Shown here piece after piece: positions 50,001 to 59,000 of a stretch of 64,000 bases of DNA; the stretch's first letter is position 1, and each line of letters opens with the position of its first letter. The DNA comes from Phoebastria nigripes (lineage: Eukaryota; Chordata; Aves; Procellariiformes; Diomedeidae): NCBI GenBank assembly GCA_035582835.1, contig JAYKAV010002662.1, forward strand, positions 3,111,992 through 3,175,991, given 5' to 3'. The position numbers were made by a program, and so were the translations under genes. The notes beneath the pieces were generated by a model that saw only the letters and a program-made list of their open reading frames with translations, searched no databases and was not told the origin of the DNA.

Positions 50001-53000
50001 CTTGGATAAACAATCTCCAGGGTAGAGAGATCTTCACCTAATGCCATAAAGACTTCTACCTAGCTAGGAGCTACATTGAGAACATTATGATTTAGTAGCC
50101 CATGGGACCCAAGTCTAAAAACTAGATCGCATCTAAAAAGAAAAGTAATCAAAGACAAAATAAATGGAGCATGGGATGTAATGCAGCGTAGCTTTGCCAA
50201 AGGTGGGTTGTGCTAGACTAACTTGATACTTTATGAAATGGGCAGTAGTTTTCAGGATATGGAAACTACAGCAGTAGAAGCAGCATGATTTGTAATAGTC
50301 CCAAACAAAGTTGTATGCTTTGTCAACTAATGGGACTGTCTGCCTCCTACCTATGGTCTCACCAGTTGAATGTGACGGAGGGAGACAGTGTGACGGGTGT
50401 TAGTCAGCGTCTGGATAAGTGTGGTTGGCTGTAGACACGTGGTCTCCAGTTGCCACTTAGACAGGGCCAAACGACACATTCCTGCACTTTGCCTGTGGAG
50501 TAATCATCTCTATTACCAAATTGTAGGTCCCTGTTTTAAAGGTGAATGAATTTAAGTTGGAATGGGATTCAAGGTTTTCCTATGATCTCTTCCATTAGCT
50601 GCAAGAAAGTCAGCAAGTCTTACTGCCTGTGTAAATGTAATAGTAGCTGATTGGTACCAGTGACTGTACGCTTACAGTGCCAGAGGTCTTACGCTGCTTT
50701 CTGAGCCATTCAGTCTGTGAGTGAGAAAGCAGCAACGACTTCGGAGGATGATGTCCACAGTAAGAACAGATGGGTCCTCACAGTTACTGTTTCCCCTCTC
50801 CTTCCTGCAATATTTCTAATAGTGAACTGCCACATGGCAGTTTTCTGATTCCTACCCCCCACCCCGCCTTCCTAGAGACAGAAACTTCAGTTAGCCTTTT
50901 GGTGTTGAGAAAGACAAATTATTGCTCAGATGGCTGATCTTTGGCAGCTTTTCTCATGAATCTAGTTTACTAGTGGTAAATTGAGCAATTAGTTCTCAAA
51001 AAACGGGCTGTGCTATCTTCTTTCACAGTGATTTTGTTCTCCAAACAAGTATGTTAACCAACACTATGGTTTTCTGCCATTAGACTTATTTTGTTCTCCT
51101 AATAAATCCCAAGAGTGCATTCAGCCAACTTTCTTTCATATCCTCTTGAACAATCTTGCTATGATACGTGAGAACAATGTCGAGGAAGATGACACTTAAC
51201 TAACAGCTTCTGCTTATGAAAATAGCAAGAAACTTCCTGAGTATTGGAAGCTTTTAACTGTCGTTTCTGGTAACACTCAACCCATTGGCATTTTCAGCTG
51301 ATTTTTGCTCTAGAACCATCCAGCTTATGCCTTTGGCCTAATAAGGAAGCCTGTGTTGGGTCTGGTGAAAGGCAGGTACCCAGCTATCCTGTCCCCTGGA
51401 TGCCCACTGGCAGCAAGTTAAGTGTGTGTTGCTTAATGCACATGGTCCAGTTATTCTGGAAGATACCGATCTACACTTTGCGAGCAGTATTTTTGTGTCT
51501 TTGTTTAGTGTTTTTTCTGAGCCAAAGATGGTATTTTTGTACAATTTTTGCTTTTTCATGAGTGTCTAATTGTATTTTGACCTCATGTAAGCTTTCGGCA
51601 TCCTGTGGCAGAGAGTACCACAGCTTAGCTGTGCTTTCTGTGGAAATAGTTTGATGCCACTTGGTGCTGATTTCATTTGATGCCAGCTAATTTTTCCCTG
51701 AGGAACAGGAATAAGTTATCACTGTTTATCTCTTTCCAGGCTGCTTTTGCTCTGTGAATAGATAACACCCTCCCTTGAAAAATACATGCTACTGCTCAGT
51801 AAGTTGAAGGAGCAAGGTGCAGTCTACCTGGGAAAACATGCAAAGGGCTGGGAAAACAAAACTGGGCTGCCTTAAGACTCATTGATTGCAGTTCTTCTGG
51901 TTGGAAAATGATCTTTTGTGTAATCTTTTGACTGGAAAACAGTCTTCTGTATAATATAGACAATTCATGCATGTGAGAGCTGACCTTGAAAAATGGGTGT
52001 GTGGGGAAACCAGACTCACTGAAGTCATGAGATTTGGCCTTACAAGCAAGTCTGTTTTGCCTTTTAGTTTAGGCTTGCTTTGTTTTCTCTAGCCTTCATG
52101 GCTGCTAAGAAATTTCCAATTCTCACTTAACTCCTTGATTTAAAAGAAATAACAGATGTTGTGTAACTTGCAGTTGTATCACCATTGTGGGTAATACTTT
52201 TAATTGAAGTTGACTTAGATGATCATCATTAAAGTTAAAAATTACTCAAGCACATCAAACTATCCTNTTTTCTAGGACTTGACATGACAGTGACATTCAG
52301 TTCATCTTTTTGCTATAGAAAGAAAAAGCAATAAGGGAAGTAGTTCTCACAAAGGTGATGCATCTAGAAAGTATTTTAAAAAAATCTGTGTCTTTCTCTA
52401 AGTTATAATGAAAACTAGGACGTTTCATTAACCGTAACAGAAATACTCAGTCTGGGATAATACTGGGGATTGAACACAAATTTAAGAATAAGTGATGAAA
52501 ATTTTGTAGCTAGAAATAGCACAAGTAGAAGAGGTGACAGGATCTTATAGAACAGAATTCAGTGCAGAGAGGTCTGAACTAACAGAAAAAGCAGAAAAAT
52601 TGATTGTGATTTTTGCAAACAGAAGACTAACATGGAATGAGAAATTTTGTAGTTGAAGAGTGGTTGTGTGAAGGAACTGCCAAGATTGTCAAAGTAAACA
52701 CTCTTCTGAAATTCAGTAGTGTGTCTGACCTTTTTCTGGAAACAAAACTAAGAATGCACAAGGTGGTGCACGCCACAAAAACTTCAGTGTTGAAGGAGGA
52801 TAGAAAATATTTAAGCGCGTTGAAAGATCATCATGAAAGACTGGAGATGTCTGAAAAGTGGAAGTAAGAAACTGTGGTGTAGATTCTACCCAAAACCATC
52901 ATGCCAAGGTTAATCAGGTGGTGATTAGGAGACAAGGATGTTGAAGCAGGCTTTGGGCTAGATCTGCCCTAAAGGAGGACAAGTAAAGTAGTTACTGACA

Positions 53001-56000
53001 AACTTGGAAGAGAAGCATCAAAGAACACTAAAAAGGAAGGTTTTGGAGTGAAGCACAATGGCCAACATAGGACTAACTAGTGGGAGTGTTTGTGATCTAA
53101 CAGCTAAAAGAAGATTGGGTTTGTCACGTAGCTAGTGCGTACTTGCCTTCTTCCTGACCTAAATGCTTAAAGCCAAGTTCCTTTTCCAAAAAATCTCCTC
53201 TTAAAGTCCACTGAATTATGTGGATTTTTTTCTACTGTCTGTTTTCAAATACGCTAGGTTGACTCTTAAGCTTTACTTTCTGTGTTGTTATAACCTCTCC
53301 TCTGTGTGTTTACTTCATTTCAATAATTTAACCTTTTTCTTATTTTGCAATATATTAAGCTTTAAAAATGTGACTGTTGCCATTCCAGCTGGGGATGGTG
53401 CTAAGGTGTCTAAACATGTGCATCTGTGCTCTGGGCCTTTAAAAGATAACTGATTTGAGCAGGGAATTTCAGAAAAGCTCTGTTAACACTCTTGTAGCAC
53501 TTCATAAATGTAAGAATACATACTTTACAAACTGTTCAAGAGTCAGAGTCTAGAAGGATGTGCTCACATGTGCGGTTCTTCTGTAAGATCTTTCTCCCTA
53601 AACCTCTAGATCATGGCTGTTTGCTTTTATGATACAACACATGTCTAGAGTGAGTGTGAAGATGCGCAAGTTAAGTCTGCTTGCTGCTTTTCCATAAACT
53701 ATTGAAGGAACACAATTCTTTGGTCCCTCTAACAATTGTCATGAAACATCAACAATGCACTGGACTGTGAAACAGAAAGCATGTATCTGCTTTGGAACGA
53801 CCTTCAGGAGGATGTTGGGTTTTCAGGGTAGCAATAGCTTAAAATAATGATTATAGACCACCAAACTTTGCTGTTTCTGATGGTTTTCACAAGTCATTTG
53901 GTGCTGTGATGTCATTGTTATCCATAATAACAGGAGCTGAAGTATATGCAAATAGCTGCGATGATGCAAATTGCTAGGCACATCTCTTCCTCAGTGCTGA
54001 GGCAGCTTTTTTTGTGCTCTTAAGCTGAATTTTTGTCTTTTAAAAACTGTCTGACAGAACAATACAGTAGTGCCAATCTAAGCAACAGATTGTAACTGAT
54101 GAAAGTACTGGAATGCTTCTCCTGTTGGCATGGTTCACGGCAGGGATTTTCTTTCACACAAAGGGCTGTTTCTGTAGTAGTTACTGTCTTGTATTTGCTG
54201 AAAATTTTCAATGCATTCCTCTAGTGATAATGCAGTTTCCAGACCAAATAAGAGTGTATATCCACAAAGCTTTGCCAGTTGGCCAGCTATGCCTTTTGCT
54301 ACACTCCACTGCACTCTGAAAGCTCAAGGGTAGGCTGATGCTTCCTGGTTTATTTCATATCATTTTGAAATGTTTATTCCCTAGGAACAGTGAGCTTCCC
54401 TTTTCTACCTACTACAGATTCTTTGATTTATTGTTTTTTCCCTAGGTTGGGTGATAGGTTTTGTTTTAATACAGTTGTCTGTATGACAGTGGACTCAATC
54501 TTCTATAGGTAACTCCATTTTTCAAAAGGAAATTATAGTATGGGCTGTCCTCCTAGATGATGAGGCACCATTTGAGCCCTTTCCTCACTTGAATTTCCTC
54601 TGAAGTACTTCTGTTATCTATTTGCATTAGTTAATGTCACTGTAGGAATAATTTAATCTTTCACAAAAAAAAAAAAAAAGTTCAGTAACACGGCCCCGTA
54701 TCTCTTTAATACGGTAAAAAATAAGTCCCAGAGGGGGATCACTGGGATATAGGGGTTTATGGAGGGAGTGAAGAGCATGCCTCCTTTACGAACAGTGGCA
54801 ACCTGAAACCAGTTAGGAAATCCAAATATTAGTAAAATGAGAGAGCAAAAAAGCTCCACTATCCAGTTTTCAGCAAAAAAGCTCCACTATCCAGTTTTCA
54901 GCAATGTCACACTGCTGTCCTTGCAAGGAGTTAAACTGTAGTCATCGCTGAAACTGTTCATTAAGCTGTATATGAGGAGAAGCTCTGCCTCTACCCACCT
55001 ATCTGTATGTAAATGAGATTAATGAAGTAATCTTAGCAATCAATCCAGGAGAAGGCTGGGTGATTTTTTTGTGTTATATGGGGGGGTGAAGTAAAATCCT
55101 GAAAGTACTAAAAGCCCTAGGAAACTTCAGTCTTAAATCTGTAAATAGTCTGAACTACCTTTTGAGGGGACTAAATTCAAAATCCAGTTCTTCCTAAGCT
55201 GCACCTGGGTAAAAAAAGGTTTATACTAACAGAGCGCGTACTTTGGACCTCTTCCTATTTATTTGGCCCATGAGACCTACTCTAGCACATGCTATACATC
55301 TGTCTGTAGGTGACCAGAAGGATACACATGCCGGCTTTGCTCTAGCAGTGAGAACGCTTACCCCAGATGGCGTGGGTCCCATTTCCACTATGGGAAAGTT
55401 GAACCAGCTACTGCGGTCTGGGTGACTAAGCATGAGCAAGACCTCTGTGCCCTTGTAGCCAAAGGTGAAGACATTGACTCTGATGGGTGGGAGACTTGGG
55501 CAGGCATCTGAGCACTGCCAAACCTGAAATGCTTTGCCTTAGGGAAGATTTCTAGGCGCTCCAGGGACATCTAGGACCTCAGAAGGGTTGGTTGGAGCTG
55601 AATGGGCCACTGCACTCCAAGACTGAAGGGGTCCTTGCACCTTTCCTCTTATACTGTTGCCTGTGTTGAGAGGCAGGGGAAAAAAGAGCTGCTAAAAAGA
55701 GGCCAACAGCATTCACCAAATTAAATCATTTATTTAACCCAAAACTTGATCAATTTCATTATGAAGAGAGGTTTTTCTGTAACATCTGCCATTTAGGTTT
55801 TATTTGAAAACAGAAACAATTCATTATATTCTAATTGCATCCCGGTGTTTTTCTTTGACTCCAGTGAAAATGGTCAGTGATTTTTTCCTTAGACCTGTGG
55901 AGCAGATCAGTCATTAGCATGTGTCTCTGGGGGACAGCAATTAAAGGTGCTGCTTCCCTCTGTGGTGGGAGCTGGGCACAATTCCATTTTTAGGAACTGA

Positions 56001-59000
56001 AATCTGACAGTGATGCTCTGCTAGGTGTTACGAAATAGATGCAGGATGAAAATATCCTGCATGTTGTCTGTTACCTCTTTTTTTTTTCTTTTTTAAATAA
56101 AATAAATTTTAAAAATGTCAGTTTTTGTAGAAAACATAAAACAGGACATCACTCAGAACTGAAGTATAAATCCTAGGCAGGCACCTTATTGATTATAGAC
56201 TTTTGATATTGTGCTTGAGCCTGAACCCAAGCAAGTCATGGACAGAAAGAAAATGAGAGCAGTTTATTCTCCTTGTAGATCAGATACCAGTGGTGCTGGC
56301 TGCCAGGAGATGTTTCCTTCCTATACTGGGCTGTTGCTCCTGACAGCCTGTAACAACAAGAGCTAAACATCATCCTTCCAGTCTTCAGCAGCGAAGAAGT
56401 TAATAAATTTTGGAGTATGCAAAGGCTTGAGTTATATAACAAAAAACCCCATGGGGTGGCTTTGCTTTCCTCGTGCTTGAATCTGTTAATAATCTGCAAG
56501 TTCATACTGATACTCTAATCTGAATTGGGAACCATAACGTGTCCCAAATTCAGGCCTTTTTTCCTCTTTCCTTTGTTTGCTACACCAAACACATAATTAG
56601 TTTGAAATTCATTTTGGCTGTCTTGTATAAGCCTTTCTGGAGAAGTATCACGCTGGATTTAACCACTGTTGTGTGTTCTTTGCCATTACTCAGCTTTTGA
56701 TTAAAGGTCTGCTCCCTGTGTCACTGCGGTCTTCTCTCTCAATTCTTACCAGTTTCATCTGTTGTTTGCATTTGGCTCCATCATTATTCTTCTTTTAATA
56801 ATAACACTCTTCTGGCAAGTCCTGCTATTTCTCCATTCTCTCCTCCTCTTTAATCTTGCCATGCTTTCTTTCTCATGACAGGGTTTAAACAGAAAAAGTA
56901 TGTTAGAAGGCACAGAACGCCTGAGGTTAGGGCAAATTTTAATGTAATACCTGCACTTCCTCAAAGGAGTCCTTCACTGTATTATAATAGTCACTGTGAT
57001 AACGAATGAGCTGTATGCTTTTCAATTGTGCTGTCCAACTGAGGCAGTGTCCTGAATCACAGCTCCCTCCAGAAGGCTGTTTTTAGTTTCATCAGACAAG
57101 AAAAAATTAATAAAAATCAGAATTTGTTTTATTTTCCTGACTTTTCTGCCTGGAATTTGATATTCTATACTCTGAGCATGAAACTCATGCAGAAAAAAAA
57201 TCACACACCGGGCATGGTTACTGCAGCACTGAGCTGTGTGAAATCAAAACAGGGCTGGAAGAAGAGTGCACCAGAAGAACTTAGTGTGCCTGTAGGTACA
57301 GGTACTTCTGGTACAGTTATGAGGGGCTCAATTCCCTCTCCTTCACAGAGGCAGAAGTCTGGGGGAAGGGAGTTGATGGTGGCAAGCGAGACAGATGAGC
57401 AGGGATGCTCCTTGTACACACCAGCCTGGGCTNGGGTCTGGGAGTGGCAGCAGACCGAGAGACCTGGCCAGCTATGCTGTCACTTGCTCAGCATCCGGAG
57501 AGGTTGGGAGATGCTGTCCAGGTGCCATGTGAATGCAGGGGCCCCACTGTGCATTCAGAATAGCAGTTGTTTGATGTTTAGCCAGATGGTCTCACTATCT
57601 TCCCTGCACTGCAGAGTTACAGTTTTCACATACTTTCTCCTCCTTTTCCCTACCCCTTTCTAACCTAGGGTATTTTGAGGTGCACACACCAAAGTTCATC
57701 CATTTCTTTGCTTTCTGGCCCAGAGATCAGAGTCCCCCTTTGCTTATGAGAGCTCCAGGTCTTCCACCTAACTGATGTTGGCCCAGGACTTTGCAGGCCT
57801 GAAGGCACTGNGGGAGGGAGCGGGGACCAGCAGCTCCTGCAGTTAGACCAAACTGATGGTCCAGCTTCCCTTGAGCCTTCAGCTGTGTCAGACATGCCTT
57901 GCTCTAAAGCAAGTTTTAGGCAGCCCAGTGAGAGCTAGCAGGGTATGGGCATGAACTGCAGCAACTGAAGGTGCCTGACAGTATTTTATACCAACTATAA
58001 AAATACCTGCTTGTGCCCAAGTAGCATGTGGGAGAGGACAAACTGACAGGATGAGTATGTCCTTGCTTCTTGTTAGAGGCGATGATGGTTTTCAGTGTGG
58101 TAACGGAGAAACTCCTGTAATGTCATGTAAATTCAGGAACTCAAATGTAGTTGGAGCTGGAAACGTGAACCAGTACGTTCTTGCTTTATACACGTGGGCC
58201 TCAGAGAGGAGCTGAATTCAGTTCCCACCACCATGTGAGCTGCTGGGATATTGTGTAGGTTCTTGAGGTCCAGATGAAGACATTTTCATGTTGGTTCAGC
58301 TAAAACAAAGTGGGTGTGATGTGGGAGGGCTGGTCTCCCTCTAAGCACGGCACAGCTAGCAAAAGCAGTTTGGCTGGGGAGCAGAGAAGGACATAAACCT
58401 GTCAGTTATGGAGCATGTAGTTTCAGGACGGGAATGGTGAAGCAGTGATTTCTCTTGCTCCCTGGAGAGCAGTATGGAAAGTTTTAATAGCATGTGGATG
58501 TCAGCGATCATCTTGTAATTGAGTGAAGATCTCTGAGCACCAGGCCACCAGCTGCAAGGAGTAGGACCCTGGGACCAGTGTGGGGACTACTGTAGGCTAC
58601 CTGGCACCAGAATTTGCACAGCTGATTTTGGTTTCTCATCATTCAGCATCTACAAGCTGACCCCAGAGCACAATGTTAAATAAATTCCTGTGTCTTTATG
58701 GACAAATGCAGCAGTTTCAAAGAAGATTGGAGATGCCTCGTGTGCCTGCCAAGCTACTTCTCCACAGCTCTTGGGCCACCCGCTGTCACGCAGCATCCTC
58801 CTCTGGCCCCCATGCTGGCTCCCTATGTGGAGTTGCGGCAATCCACCAGCCCCTCCTTCATGACTAAAGAATTGTCTTTGGATAAAGAGATTTACTGCCT
58901 GGCCTAATGACTTGGCTCAGAGAGCGGCTGGTCACCTGCTCAGAGATCCACTTGCCTGTCGTGTTATCTTGTCTAGCTGCCTGGACAGGAGGAACATATG

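Noticed and set aside
52637..52867. 76-codon frame with Lys/Glu-rich C-terminus in intron 10
   Set aside because: It looks protein-like in composition, but the region is simply A-rich; no domain or splice signals support it.
57124..57663. 179-codon + strand reading frame in intron 10
   Set aside because: It includes an N and low-complexity composition, shows no recognised domain and is overlapped by a minus-strand frame; chance opening in a 9.9 kb intron is more likely.
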